This document shows, in pieces, positions 8,190-20,228 of a stretch of DNA of 36,010 nucleotides. The stretch is taken from NCBI GenBank assembly GCA_026995935.1, contig JALWNK010000061.1, positions 1 through 36,010 on the forward strand. The letters are read 5' to 3'. Both the position numbers and the translations under genes were made by a program. The DNA comes from Deltaproteobacteria bacterium (GTDB taxonomy: Bacteria > Desulfobacterota > Dissulfuribacteria > Dissulfuribacterales > QOAL01). Numbering within the stretch: position 1 is the stretch's first letter; every line of letters begins with the position of its first letter. The notes beneath the pieces were generated by a model. It was not told the DNA's origin, searched no databases, and saw nothing but the letters and a program-made list of their open reading frames with translations.

Positions 8190-9486
8190 TTCCATAAGTA
8201 TCCATGTAACCAGCCTTGGATGCCCCAAGAACCTTACTGACACAGAAACTGTCCTTGCCTTAATAAAAAACGCTTTTGAAAAGACCCTTTTTTCAAAAGA
8301 TCCTGAGGATGCAGACCTCATACTTGTAAACACCTGTGCCTTTATTGAAGATGCGGTTTCAGAGTCAGTTGAAACCATTCTTGAGCTTTCCAAGGGAAAA
8401 AGGACAGACCAGAGGATTGTTGTCTTTGGCTGCCTTCCGCTCAGATACGGAAGACAGCTTGAGGGCCTTCTTCCAGAGGTGGACTCCTTTGTTTTCCACG
8501 TGGAACCTTCTTCCATTGCCTCAAAGATACTGAGACTTTTAAACAAGAAGGAAGGGCCTGAAGCTTCCCAAAATGAAAGGGTCATTACAGGCAGACCCTG
8601 GCAGGTCTTTGTAAAGGTTTCAGACGGATGCTCCAACAGATGCACCTACTGCATGATTCCCAAAATAAGGGGAAATCTACGGTGCAGAAGCCCAGAGGAT
8701 ATCGTTTCAGAAATTAATGGTGCTGTGGAAATTGGCGCAAGGGAAATAACCCTGGTTGCCCAGGACCTGACCGGATATAAGCGCGGCAACACCAATCTTG
8801 TAGGACTTGTTGAAAAGATACTTGCTGAAACGGAAGTTCCGTGGCTAAGGCTCATGTATCTTTATCCTGATGGCATTACCAATGAGCTTCTCAGGCTCAT
8901 TTCCTCAGAAGAGCGCATTTGCAAATACCTGGACATTCCCATCCAGCATGCAAGCCCAAGGATACTAAAGAGGATGGGTCGCAGTGCTTCCTCCTTAGTA
9001 CTTGATAAGACGATGGAAAGAATAAAAAGATTTCTTCCTGATGCATCCTTGAGAACAACCGTGATGGTGGGCTTTCCAGGGGAGGAGGAAGAAGACTTTA
9101 AAATTCTTCTGGAATTCATAAGGAGGTGGAGGTTTCACCACCTTGGATGTTTCATTTACTCAGACGAGGAAGAGGCCCCCTCCCATGCCTTCATGGATAA
9201 GGTAAACCAAGAGACCTCCAAAAGACGGAAACAACAGATAATGGAACTCCAGAAGGGGATATCCCGTTCAATAAACAGGGGTTTTGTAGGTAAAGAGGTT
9301 GATGTTCTTGTGGATGGATACTGCCAGGAATCAGACCTGCTTCTTTGTGGCAGAACCAGGTTTCAGGCCCCTGGTGTGGACGGAATAACCTATATCAACA
9401 AAGGAATATCTGAAGAAGGGGCCCTTTCAAGGGTGAGGATCACCCAGGCCCATGACTACGACCTTGTTGGCGAAATAGTTGATTAA
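8182..9486 (+). CDS. rimO: Ribosomal protein S12 methylthiotransferase RimO
   Basis: RimO is a radical SAM methylthiotransferase that adds a methylthio group to an aspartate of ribosomal protein S12. The 434-residue product has the N-terminal UPF0004 domain with cluster cysteines C14 ('SLGCPKN'), C52 ('VNTCAFI') and C84 ('FGCLP'), the radical SAM motif 'CSNRCTYC' (C150, C154, C157), and a C-terminal TRAM domain (about 365-432). 'SLGCPKN' and 'VNTCAFI' distinguish RimO from the tRNA enzyme MiaB. It starts inside the end of panD (8-base overlap) and is convergent with the DUF6485 gene. Confidence 0.95.
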   Translation: MGDSISIHVTSLGCPKNLTDTETVLALIKNAFEKTLFSKDPEDADLILVNTCAFIEDAVSESVETILELSKGKRTDQRIVVFGCLPLRYGRQLEGLLPEVDSFVFHVEPSSIASKILRLLNKKEGPEASQNERVITGRPWQVFVKVSDGCSNRCTYCMIPKIRGNLRCRSPEDIVSEINGAVEIGAREITLVAQDLTGYKRGNTNLVGLVEKILAETEVPWLRLMYLYPDGITNELLRLISSEERICKYLDIPIQHASPRILKRMGRSASSLVLDKTMERIKRFLPDASLRTTVMVGFPGEEEEDFKILLEFIRRWRFHHLGCFIYSDEEEAPSHAFMDKVNQETSKRRKQQIMELQKGISRSINRGFVGKEVDVLVDGYCQESDLLLCGRTRFQAPGVDGITYINKGISEEGALSRVRITQAHDYDLVGEIVD

Positions 9487-9525
9487 ACCTGATAAACAGG
9501 CAAAACACCCTTTTTCTCTTCTCTT

Positions 9526-9729
9526 TCAGACAGCCCCTTCCTGTACAAGGCGAGCGAAGTGTTCAAAGCTCCTGTCCCATGTCTTTTCTGCCTCATCAGG
9601 GAAACAACATCCGGGAAGCTGTCTCATCTTGAGATGATATTTCAGGCACTCGCAGCATATTCCCTTTCTTGGGCATGGTTCATAGGTACAGTTACATCTT
9701 TGGAGGTTCTTTTCTTTTTGGCACTTCAT
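9526..9729 (-). CDS. Small cysteine-rich protein, DUF6485 family
   Basis: A 67-residue protein with nine cysteines in its first 42 residues (C3, C12, C14, C19, C25, C26, C28, C41, C42). The pattern 'CNCTYEPCPRKGICCECLKYH' (shown here in parts: CNCTYEPC, then CCEC and CC) followed by 'WDRSFEHFARL' matches the small DUF6485 family as I remember it, found mostly in anaerobic bacteria. The spacing suggests metal or iron-sulfur binding, but no function is established. It is on the minus strand downstream of gyrB, separated by 96 AT-rich bases, so it may have its own promoter. Confidence 0.8.
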   Translation of the reverse strand: MKCQKEKNLQRCNCTYEPCPRKGICCECLKYHLKMRQLPGCCFPDEAEKTWDRSFEHFARLVQEGAV

Positions 9730-9825
9730 AATGGATTCCCATAATTTTAAAAATTAAATAAAACCAAAGACTAAATTTATTTACTATTTCAGGATGTTAC
9801 CAAGTTTTAACCTTCTAAGAACCCG

Positions 9826-13397
<3,572 letters not shown>

Positions 13398-13470
13398 TAT
13401 TCTTCCTCTATTTAAAAGAAATAAGATTAAAAATAAGGGCGTATGAAATATTGAAAAACGATTTATGACC

Positions 13471-13495
13471 ATGAAAATATAACAAAAATTTTCAT
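13471..13495. promoter_or_regulatory. Inverted repeat in the dnaN/methyltransferase gap
   Basis: ATGAAAAT (13471-13478) and its exact reverse complement ATTTTCAT (13488-13495) are separated by 9 bases, in the AT-rich divergent gap upstream of dnaN. The placement fits an operator or a structural element near a promoter. There is no proof of function. Confidence 0.4.
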
Positions 13496-13575
13496 ATTTA
13501 AACCTTTAAAACATAGAATTTTTTCACAACTTTGAACAAGAGGATCAGGAAAAACAGTTTTAAAAAAGTTTTTAA

Positions 13576-13590
13576 CCTTTGTTTCAAAGG
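13576..13590 (+). promoter_or_regulatory. Small hairpin overlapping the Shine-Dalgarno of the methyltransferase gene
   Basis: CCTTTG (13576-13581) and CAAAGG (13585-13590) form a 6-bp stem with a TTT loop. The right arm includes part of the AAGGGG ribosome binding site at 13587-13592, 10 bases before the ATG at 13603. It might reduce initiation when folded. Confidence 0.3.
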
Positions 13591-13602
13591 GGCCGATAAG
13601 AA

Positions 13603-14757
13603 ATGGTTAACGATTTTGGGAGCCTTAAGGGGCTTTTAATAGATAAGATCAAGAAGAATGGGCCAATTTCCTTTAAGGATTTCATGGCCTTATGCCTTTA
13701 TGAAGAAAATCTTGGTTATTATTCACAGGATGAAATAAGGATAGGAAAGCACGGGGACTTCGTTACTGCCCCGCATACCAGCAAGCTCTTTGGTTATCTT
13801 TTGGCAGTACAGATCCAGCAGTTTTTTGAAATACTTGAAAACCAGGGCCAGGAACTGTCAATTGCAGAGTTTGGAGCAGGAACAGGGGTTCTTGCAGGAG
13901 ACATACTCGAATATTTTAAGCGCTTTTCAAACGGGCAATTTGAAAGGCTGCGCTACGTCATGGTTGAGCCCCTTTCAAAAAGAAGGGAAGTTCTTAAAAA
14001 AAGCCTTTCAGGGTTCAAGGACAATATCAAAATAGTTGATTGTCTTTCTGAAACTGGAAGATTCAGGGGGGTTGTCATTGCCAATGAGCTCTTTGACGCC
14101 TTTCCTGTGCATCTTATTGAAAAAAAGGAAGATGAATTTTTCGAGATATTTGTTGATGTCAGTAGTGATGAAGAAAGACTGGTTGAAAAGGCCTTTAAGA
14201 TATCAGATGAGGCCCTGAAAGACTACGTTACCATATATCTTTCCCACCTCCCTAATGGGTACCGTACCGAGGTGAATCTGGAGATGAAAAAATGGATTGA
14301 TAATCTTTCCTCCAGCATGGAAAAGGGCTTTTGCCTCATCATTGACTACGGTTATTCAAGGGAGGATTACTATGCAGATTTCCGAAACAGGGGAACCCTG
14401 CTTGGTTATAGCAGGCAAAGAGTAACCGAGGATTTCTTTGAATATCCAGGGCTCATTGACATGACTGCCCATGTAAATTTTTCAGATGCAAGGCTTTGGT
14501 TTGAACAGGCCGGTTTTGTGGCCGAAGGATTTTGCCCCCAGTGGGCCTTTCTTGGAGGTCTTGACATGGAGCAGACCATGGAAAAGGCTTTTGGAAGGCT
14601 TGAGCCCTTTTCGCCAGTTCTTGCAAGTGTAAAATCTCTTATATTTCCACAAGGAATGGGAGAAACCCACAAGGTGTTCGTGGCCTCAAAGGGAGTTGAT
14701 AAGGGAGTTGACCTCAAGGGATTTAAGATGAAAAATGACATTGTAAGGTTGACTTAG
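13603..14757 (+). CDS. SAM-dependent methyltransferase, MidA/NDUFAF7 family
   Basis: The 384-residue product matches the MidA family (COG1565). Landmarks are the N-terminal 'GPISFKDFMALCLYEENLGYY', the 'GDFVTAPHTSKLFGYLLA' segment, the glycine-rich SAM-binding motif 'AEFGAGTGVLAGDIL', 'ANELFDAFPVH' and 'IDYGYSREDYY'. The mitochondrial homologue NDUFAF7 methylates an arginine of a complex I subunit; the target of bacterial members is generally not known. The start has an AAGGGG ribosome binding site. It is followed 3 bases later by a HAD phosphatase gene, and plsY overlaps that gene, so the three probably form an operon. It diverges from dnaN. Confidence 0.92.
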   Translation: MVNDFGSLKGLLIDKIKKNGPISFKDFMALCLYEENLGYYSQDEIRIGKHGDFVTAPHTSKLFGYLLAVQIQQFFEILENQGQELSIAEFGAGTGVLAGDILEYFKRFSNGQFERLRYVMVEPLSKRREVLKKSLSGFKDNIKIVDCLSETGRFRGVVIANELFDAFPVHLIEKKEDEFFEIFVDVSSDEERLVEKAFKISDEALKDYVTIYLSHLPNGYRTEVNLEMKKWIDNLSSSMEKGFCLIIDYGYSREDYYADFRNRGTLLGYSRQRVTEDFFEYPGLIDMTAHVNFSDARLWFEQAGFVAEGFCPQWAFLGGLDMEQTMEKAFGRLEPFSPVLASVKSLIFPQGMGETHKVFVASKGVDKGVDLKGFKMKNDIVRLT

Positions 14758-14760
14758 CAA

Positions 14761-15402
14761 ATGGATCTATCAAAAAAGAGACTCGTAATATTTGACTGTG
14801 ACGGAGTGCTTTTCAACTCCTTGGAGGCAAACCGTGCCTTTTACAACGAGATTGCAACAAGGGCCGGAAGGGCTCCTCTAAGCCGTGATGAGATGGCTTA
14901 CTGCCACATGCACACCGCCTTTGACTCCATAAATTTTCTCTTCAGGGAATATCCTGAACTTATTCAAAGGGCTTACAAGGTTTACGACGATCTCGATTAT
15001 TCGGATTTTCTTCCCTTCATGGAAACGGAGCCAGGAATGAGCGAAACCGTCACACGTCTGAGAAACAGCCGGCTGACTGCCATTTCAACTAACAGGAGCA
15101 CTACAATGCCAAGACTGATTGAGCTTTACAGCCTTGACAGCCTGTTCGACGAGATTGTCTGCGCCCTTGACGTAAAGAGGCCAAAGCCAGATCCAGAGGG
15201 AATAAGGCTCATATTTGAAAGGCTTGAATGCACGCCTGATGATGCAGTTTACGTAGGGGACTCAAAGGTGGACGAGGATACGGCAAAAGCTGTCTCTATC
15301 CCCCTTATTGCTTACAAAAACAGGGAGCTTGACACCCCGTTTCACGCAGACACCTTTTTTGATATTGAAAGGCTACTTTCAGAAAGGGCTCATGACCAAT
15401 GA
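14761..15402 (+). CDS. HAD-superfamily hydrolase (phosphoglycolate phosphatase-like)
   Basis: A 213-residue HAD phosphatase with motif I 'FDCDGVLFNS' (nucleophile D12, acid/base D14), motif II around 'ISTNRS' (the usual 'SNK' is replaced by 'TNR'), motif III lysine in 'KRPKPDPEG' and motif IV 'VGDSKVDEDTA'. The helical cap between residues 20 and 90 is the type seen in Gph- and PpaX-like enzymes. The substrate cannot be fixed; phosphoglycolate or another small phosphate ester is the likely range. It begins 3 bases after the methyltransferase gene and its end overlaps the start of plsY by 4 bases (ATGA). Confidence 0.9.
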   Translation: MDLSKKRLVIFDCDGVLFNSLEANRAFYNEIATRAGRAPLSRDEMAYCHMHTAFDSINFLFREYPELIQRAYKVYDDLDYSDFLPFMETEPGMSETVTRLRNSRLTAISTNRSTTMPRLIELYSLDSLFDEIVCALDVKRPKPDPEGIRLIFERLECTPDDAVYVGDSKVDEDTAKAVSIPLIAYKNRELDTPFHADTFFDIERLLSERAHDQ

Positions 15403-16013
15403 AAGAGATTTCAAACTTCTATCCATATCTGCTCCCTGTCCTTTCATATGTACTTGGTTCAATCCCCTTTGGACTCTGCTTTGCCAAGATGAAGTCCGTT
15501 GATCCAAGAAAACATGGAAGCGGAAACATAGGGGCGACCAACATAGCAAGGGTCCTTGGAAAGGGCTGGGGAATAACCACCCTGCTTTTTGATGCGCTAA
15601 AGGGCTTTGTTCCGGTTTTTTTGGCAATGAAGCTGAACGAGCCCTCTTTTATCGTTGCACTTACCGGCCTTGGAGCCGTGGCAGGACACTGCTACTCCAT
15701 GTTCCTTGGTCTTAAAGGGGGAAAGGGCGTAGCTACAGCCCTTGGTGTATTTCTTGCCATATGCCCAAAGGCGGTGGCCGTTGCTGCAATCATTTTTGCA
15801 GCAGCCCTTTTTTATACAAAATACGTATCTGTGGGCTCTCTTGCCTCAGTGGCCTCGGTACCCCTTCTCATATTTTTTTTTAAGTCAGATTCCTTCATAG
15901 AGGCCATGGCCTGGACAGTGTGTTTCATCATATGGATAAGGCACAAGGACAACATAGCAAGGCTTATCAAGGGTGAGGAAAAATCCATCAGTTTTGGATC
16001 CCAAGGGCCTTGA
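15399..16013 (+). CDS. plsY: Acyl-phosphate:glycerol-3-phosphate acyltransferase
   Basis: PlsY is an inner-membrane enzyme that transfers an acyl group from acyl-phosphate to glycerol-3-phosphate, the first step of phospholipid synthesis. The 204-residue product has the three family motifs: 'GSIPFG', 'HGSGNIGATNIARVLG' with 'DALKGF', and 'GHCYSMFLGLKGGKGVATALG', on several hydrophobic helices. Its ATG overlaps the stop of the preceding HAD gene by 4 bases, so it is probably translationally coupled. Its last 26 bases overlap the end of the convergent ntrX gene. Confidence 0.96.
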   Translation: MKEISNFYPYLLPVLSYVLGSIPFGLCFAKMKSVDPRKHGSGNIGATNIARVLGKGWGITTLLFDALKGFVPVFLAMKLNEPSFIVALTGLGAVAGHCYSMFLGLKGGKGVATALGVFLAICPKAVAVAAIIFAAALFYTKYVSVGSLASVASVPLLIFFFKSDSFIEAMAWTVCFIIWIRHKDNIARLIKGEEKSISFGSQGP

Positions 16014-17358
16014 TCTTCCTGTAGAGGTGTCTTCTTTCAATACCTATGGACTCTGCTGTCCTCTTTATGTTTCCACCAAACTGGGATAGCTTTCTTTCAA
16101 GGTAGGTCTTTTCAAATATGGATCTTGCGGTCTTGAAGTCTGGGCAGGAAAAGCATTCCGCCTCCTCTCCAGCCGCCTCCCCGGTCATGGCAGCAGGTTC
16201 AGAGGAGAGGAACTGCTTTGGAAGGTCCTTTTTGCGTATGACATTGTCCTTTGAAAGGATGACAAGGCGCTCTATGAGGTTTCTGAGTTCCCTGATGTTT
16301 CCCGGCCAGTCGTAGTTGAAAAGGGCCTCGACTGCATCATCTTCCATGGTGATGGAGCCCTTTGAGAACTCCTTCAAGAATTCATTGACCAGCAGGGGAA
16401 TATCCTCCTTTCTCTCCCTTAACGGTGGAACCTCTATGGGTATCACGTTGAGCCTGAAGTAGAGATCCTCCCTGAAAGTTCCCTTTTTTATCTCCTCCTC
16501 CAGATTCTTGTTTGTGGCGGCAATTATTCTTACATCTACCGAAATGGTCTTAGACCCTCCCACCCTCTGGAATTTCTGCTCCTGGATTATCCTTAGGATC
16601 TTTGCCTGGGTCTTAAGTGCCATGTCACCTATTTCATCAAGGAAAAGGGTTCCACCGTTTGCCAGGTCAAACTTTCCCCTTTTCATGGAAACTGCCCCGG
16701 TAAAGGCCCCTTTTTCATGGCCAAAAAGCTCGCTTTCTATGAGCTCATCGGGAATTGCAGCGCAGTTGACCTCCACCATGGGCCTTTTGCTTCTCTTGCT
16801 GAGCCTGTGAATGGTTTGTGCAACAATCTCCTTTCCAGTTCCGTTTTCACCCTGAATGAGTATCCAGGCATCCGTTGGAGCCACTATGCGTATCTGCTCC
16901 TTAAGCTGAACTATCTTCTTGCTCTTTCCGGTGATTTCTGTGGTTTTTCCGCTCTTTTCCTTAAGGAGCCTGTTTTCCTCCTGAAGGTCACGGAATTTCA
17001 GGGCGTTTTCAATGGAAATGAGAAGGGGCTCAATGGAGAGGGGTTTTTCTATGAAATCATGGGCACCAAGCTTTGTGGCCTTAACGGCCGTCTCTATGGT
17101 TCCGTGTCCCGACATGATGATAACAGGCAGAAATGACCAGGATTCCTTTATCTTCTTAAGCACCTCGATACCGTCAATGTCCGGCATCCATATGTCAAGG
17201 AGCACAAGGTCAACAGGTTCTCCGGATTCGAGAATCTCAAGGCACCTTTCGCCCCCAGGCGCCGTCTTTACCGAGTAACCCTCGTCGGAGAGGATGTCTC
17301 CTACCGAATCAAGGATCGATTCCTCGTCGTCAACTATGAGGATGGTGTTTTTGGCCAT
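15988..17358 (-). CDS. ntrX: Sigma-54-dependent response regulator, NtrX-like
   Basis: This 456-residue regulator has a receiver domain (about 1-122; phospho-acceptor D55 in '[11 protein letters not shown]'), a sigma-54 AAA+ domain with Walker A 'GENGTGKE', the sigma-54-contacting 'GAFTGA', and Walker B '[11 protein letters not shown]', and a Fis-type helix-turn-helix ('[21 protein letters not shown]'). The pairing with an NtrY-type kinase directly upstream supports the NtrX call. It would activate sigma-54 promoters in response to NtrY; the stimulus and regulon are unknown (nitrogen, redox or envelope signals are known for relatives). The gene starts 25 bases after ntrY. Confidence 0.92.
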   Translation of the reverse strand: MAKNTILIVDDEESILDSVGDILSDEGYSVKTAPGGERCLEILESGEPVDLVLLDIWMPDIDGIEVLKKIKESWSFLPVIIMSGHGTIETAVKATKLGAHDFIEKPLSIEPLLISIENALKFRDLQEENRLLKEKSGKTTEITGKSKKIVQLKEQIRIVAPTDAWILIQGENGTGKEIVAQTIHRLSKRSKRPMVEVNCAAIPDELIESELFGHEKGAFTGAVSMKRGKFDLANGGTLFLDEIGDMALKTQAKILRIIQEQKFQRVGGSKTISVDVRIIAATNKNLEEEIKKGTFREDLYFRLNVIPIEVPPLRERKEDIPLLVNEFLKEFSKGSITMEDDAVEALFNYDWPGNIRELRNLIERLVILSKDNVIRKKDLPKQFLSSEPAAMTGEAAGEEAECFSCPDFKTARSIFEKTYLERKLSQFGGNIKRTAESIGIERRHLYRKIKALGIQN

Positions 17359-17383
17359 TTTATAAGGAAGACTTAAGTTTAGT

Positions 17384-19639
17384 CTATTTGTCCGTACGGA
17401 ACCTTATATAGAATATCACCCCGCTTGGTTTATTCAACTCTATTTCAATTGAGCCGTCATGGGCGTCAATTATTGATTTTACAATGGCAAGGCCAAGACC
17501 TGTTCCACCCTTTTTTCTTGAAAAGTAGGGATCAAACACCTTTGGAAGGTCCCTTTTAGATATGCCCTTTCCGTTGTCTGTTATCTTTACCACGGCCTCT
17601 TCTCTTTCACTGTCCCAGAAACAGTCAATGTCTATCTCGCTGGCCTTTCCTGCAGAAATGGAATTATCGATTATATTCATAAGGACCCTCTTTATCTGTT
17701 CACGGTCCATGAGGAGCCTTGGAAAATCATCAGAGATGTGGGCAGAAATCTTTACAAGTGGTGCGTATATCTCCCTAATTTCCTCAATCAGAGGCCTTAT
17801 GTGGCCTTTTTTGAGTTCAGGTGCAGGCATCCTTGCAAATCTTGAAAATTCATCAACAAGCTTTTTTAGCTCATCAGTCTGGTTGATTATGGTGTCTGTG
17901 CATCTTTTAAAGGCCTCCAGGTCCTTGCTGCTAAAGCGGTTGCTGAATTTTCTTTTTAGCCTCTGGGCAGACAGCTGGATGGGGGTAAGGGGGTTTTTTA
18001 TCTCATGTGCTATTCTTCTTGCAACCTCCCGCCAAGCGGCAAGTCTTTGTATCTTTTCAAGCTCCGTAAGGTCATCGAAGACTATAAGTATTCCTAGGAG
18101 CCGGTTCTTGTTGTCCTTTAAGAGGGAGAAACTGATGATCAGGGACTTTGAGACCCCTCCAACGTTTATGCGAAAGGATTTCTTTATGCTGCCCCTGCCT
18201 GAAAGGCTGAGTTCCTGTGGAATCTTTTCAAGTTCTGAAAAGTCGTCGCCTTTTATGAGCTCTTTGTAGTCCTTTCCTATTAGTTGCGAAGGGTCCCTTT
18301 CAAGTATCTGGCAGGCAGACCTGTTTATTGTTGTTATCTTCCCCCTTGGATCAAGGCTGATGACGCCGGCGGTTACATTTTCAATGAGCATTTCAATGTA
18401 GGCCTTTCTGTGTTCCAGCTCTGAATAGCTCTTTAAAAGGCGCCTGGATGCCTCTTCTGCCTTTCGCCTTGCCTCCTTTAGATCCCTTGTCATGGTGTTA
18501 AAGGCCCTTACCAGCCCGCTAAGCTCGTCCCTTCCCTTTGTGTCAAGCCTGAAGTTTAGATCCCCCTGTGCTATCCTGTGTGTTGCATCTGCCAGCATGA
18601 GCACGGGCTCGGTAATACTCTTTGCAAGCTTTAGGGCAAACCATATGGAAACAAAGATTATGAGAAGTGTTATGAGAAAAAGCGTAGAAAGAAGGCTGGT
18701 CTTAAGAGGTGTCTGAAAGACCTTAAGCTGTTTGTATTCCTCAAAACCCTTTTTGACCTCATCGAGCTGGCTAACTATGTCCTGTCCAAGGACCCTTCCG
18801 ATCTCAATGTATCCAATTAGGTTTCCATCAGGGCCAGAAAGGGGCTGTACCACCCTGAGAAGTGTTCCAGAGGCGATATCAAGGGATGTGACCAAAGGCC
18901 CTTTCTTATCACTTAGACCCTTGAGCCTTTGCCGGTCTATTTCAGGAACCTCCTCGGTTATAGGAAGCCAGCTTTTACCCCATATCCTGTTGCCATAGGG
19001 ATCAAGCACACTTATGTAATTTATTGGCAGCTTTCTTATGCAGGAGATGGCCGGATCTCCCACAGCACTTATATCGAATATGTCACCTATGCATCCTTCT
19101 TCAATCAGTCCTGTTGGCCCCTTGTTGCATCTAAGTGCTATCTGCCTAGCTATCACCTCTTCAATACTGCTCAGTTGTTTTATCTGGTCCCTGTAGTAGC
19201 TCCTTCCAATGGATATGGCCTGCTCAAGGCTCCTTTCGATCTTTATATCAAACCAGTAGGCAAGACTTGTCTGAAGGAACTGGAAGGAGATGAAAAAGAG
19301 GAGGATGGTAGGAAGAAGCGATACAATAACAAAGGCAACCGTAAGCTTTGTTTTAAGCTTTGCACCAAGAATGTGGCTCTTTTCTTCAAAAAGCAGCTTT
19401 ACCAGGTTTCTTATTACAAGAAAGCTCAGAACCAGGATAAGCAGAAGATTTATATTTATGACCGCAAAGATGAGGACGTTACTGTACTTTGGAAGGGGCC
19501 GAATAAAGGCAACAAGCTTGTACTCTATTACAGAAAAGATAACCAGCAGAACGACTATTACAGCTGCCAGTAATCTTTCTCTGTTTTTTTTCTGTTCAAA
19601 AAGTGAACTCAAACTCATAGGTCTTTGATGAAAATCCAA
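17384..19639 (-). CDS. ntrY: Sensor histidine kinase, NtrY-like
   Basis: A 751-residue membrane kinase with three N-terminal helices (about 23-44, 54-78, 98-120), a periplasmic sensor region of about 190 residues, another helix near 315-340, a HAMP linker, a PAS domain (about 410-520), HisKA with 'AHEIKNPLTPIQ' (phospho-histidine near 545) and HATPase_c with 'ITDNGKGI' and 'GGTGLGLAIVKSI'. The order fits NtrY. It pairs with ntrX downstream. Its start overlaps the end of the DUF4390 gene by 44 bases; a second in-frame ATG 7 codons in would reduce that overlap. The DUF4390-ntrY-ntrX order recurs in Desulfobacterota to my knowledge. Confidence 0.93.
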   Translation of the reverse strand: MDFHQRPMSLSSLFEQKKNRERLLAAVIVVLLVIFSVIEYKLVAFIRPLPKYSNVLIFAVININLLLILVLSFLVIRNLVKLLFEEKSHILGAKLKTKLTVAFVIVSLLPTILLFFISFQFLQTSLAYWFDIKIERSLEQAISIGRSYYRDQIKQLSSIEEVIARQIALRCNKGPTGLIEEGCIGDIFDISAVGDPAISCIRKLPINYISVLDPYGNRIWGKSWLPITEEVPEIDRQRLKGLSDKKGPLVTSLDIASGTLLRVVQPLSGPDGNLIGYIEIGRVLGQDIVSQLDEVKKGFEEYKQLKVFQTPLKTSLLSTLFLITLLIIFVSIWFALKLAKSITEPVLMLADATHRIAQGDLNFRLDTKGRDELSGLVRAFNTMTRDLKEARRKAEEASRRLLKSYSELEHRKAYIEMLIENVTAGVISLDPRGKITTINRSACQILERDPSQLIGKDYKELIKGDDFSELEKIPQELSLSGRGSIKKSFRINVGGVSKSLIISFSLLKDNKNRLLGILIVFDDLTELEKIQRLAAWREVARRIAHEIKNPLTPIQLSAQRLKRKFSNRFSSKDLEAFKRCTDTIINQTDELKKLVDEFSRFARMPAPELKKGHIRPLIEEIREIYAPLVKISAHISDDFPRLLMDREQIKRVLMNIIDNSISAGKASEIDIDCFWDSEREEAVVKITDNGKGISKRDLPKVFDPYFSRKKGGTGLGLAIVKSIIDAHDGSIEIELNKPSGVIFYIRFRTDK

Positions 19640-20135
19640 AGGAAGAGAAGAGTTTTACCAGTCTGGAAAAGGGCATGGATGACTTAACCTTTTCCGCCTT
19701 TGCCCTTATCTCTATGGTGTATTTTTTGCCCTTCTCCAGACGGGCCATGGATACCAGCCTTATCCTTTCCACTGAAAAGAGAAACCTTTTGGCGCTTTTG
19801 AGGCTATCTACGGAGATGAGCCTGGTAGCAGGATAGTCAAAGTAGAGGAAATACTTGTTTTTCAGGTTGTCAAAACTAATGGTTCGTCTGATTTCTATTG
19901 ACTTTAGTTCATCATCCCACAAAAATCCCTTTTTCTTAAGGGTAATTTGAAAAATGTACCTTACTGGGACACCGCTTTTGATAAGCTCTTCCATCCTTAC
20001 AGGCATTCCATTAGAGAGCCTGAAGGATAGAAAAAGGCTGTCGTGGTTCAGGGTAAGAGAGACGCCGGATATTTCAGGTTCTGGCTGATTTGCGGCAAGG
20101 CCAATGAAGGGAAAAGAAAAAAAAATTGCAGGCAT
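19596..20135 (-). CDS. DUF4390 protein, N-terminus possibly frameshifted
   Basis: The product (179 residues) matches the DUF4390 family: exported beta-rich proteins often encoded before ntrY. Recognisable parts are 'LSFRLSNGMPVRMEELIKSG', 'GVPVRYIFQITL' and 'FLWDDELKS'. From the ATG at 20135 the signal peptide looks short and lacks a basic n-region, and no ribosome binding site is seen. A better signal peptide start (ATG at 20152, 'MACLLLCLQFFF') is in another frame, and the two frames meet across a run of nine A on the plus strand (20117-20125). One extra base in that run would join them. Either the gene is read through a slippage site, or the homopolymer is mis-called, or the ATG at 20135 is used. 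Function of the family is unknown. Confidence 0.82.
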   Translation of the reverse strand: MPAIFFSFPFIGLAANQPEPEISGVSLTLNHDSLFLSFRLSNGMPVRMEELIKSGVPVRYIFQITLKKKGFLWDDELKSIEIRRTISFDNLKNKYFLYFDYPATRLISVDSLKSAKRFLFSVERIRLVSMARLEKGKKYTIEIRAKAEKVKSSMPFSRLVKLFSSFGFSSKTYEFEFTF

Positions 20136-20228
20136 AACAGAAGACAGGCCATCTTCCCAAAAGGCTTTTTGTGCGGGTTAAGTCCACAGGTTTTTTTATG
20201 GCCCGTATTCGTCAAGATTTTGACCCAC

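Noticed and set aside
7551-8645. 364-codon open frame antisense to panC, panD and rimO
   Set aside because: It is a shadow of three well-recognised genes, spans their boundaries, shows no domain and has low-complexity serine-rich composition.
18929-19573. 214-codon open frame antisense to ntrY
   Set aside because: ntrY is clearly the coding strand, with all kinase motifs; the antisense frame has no recognisable motif.
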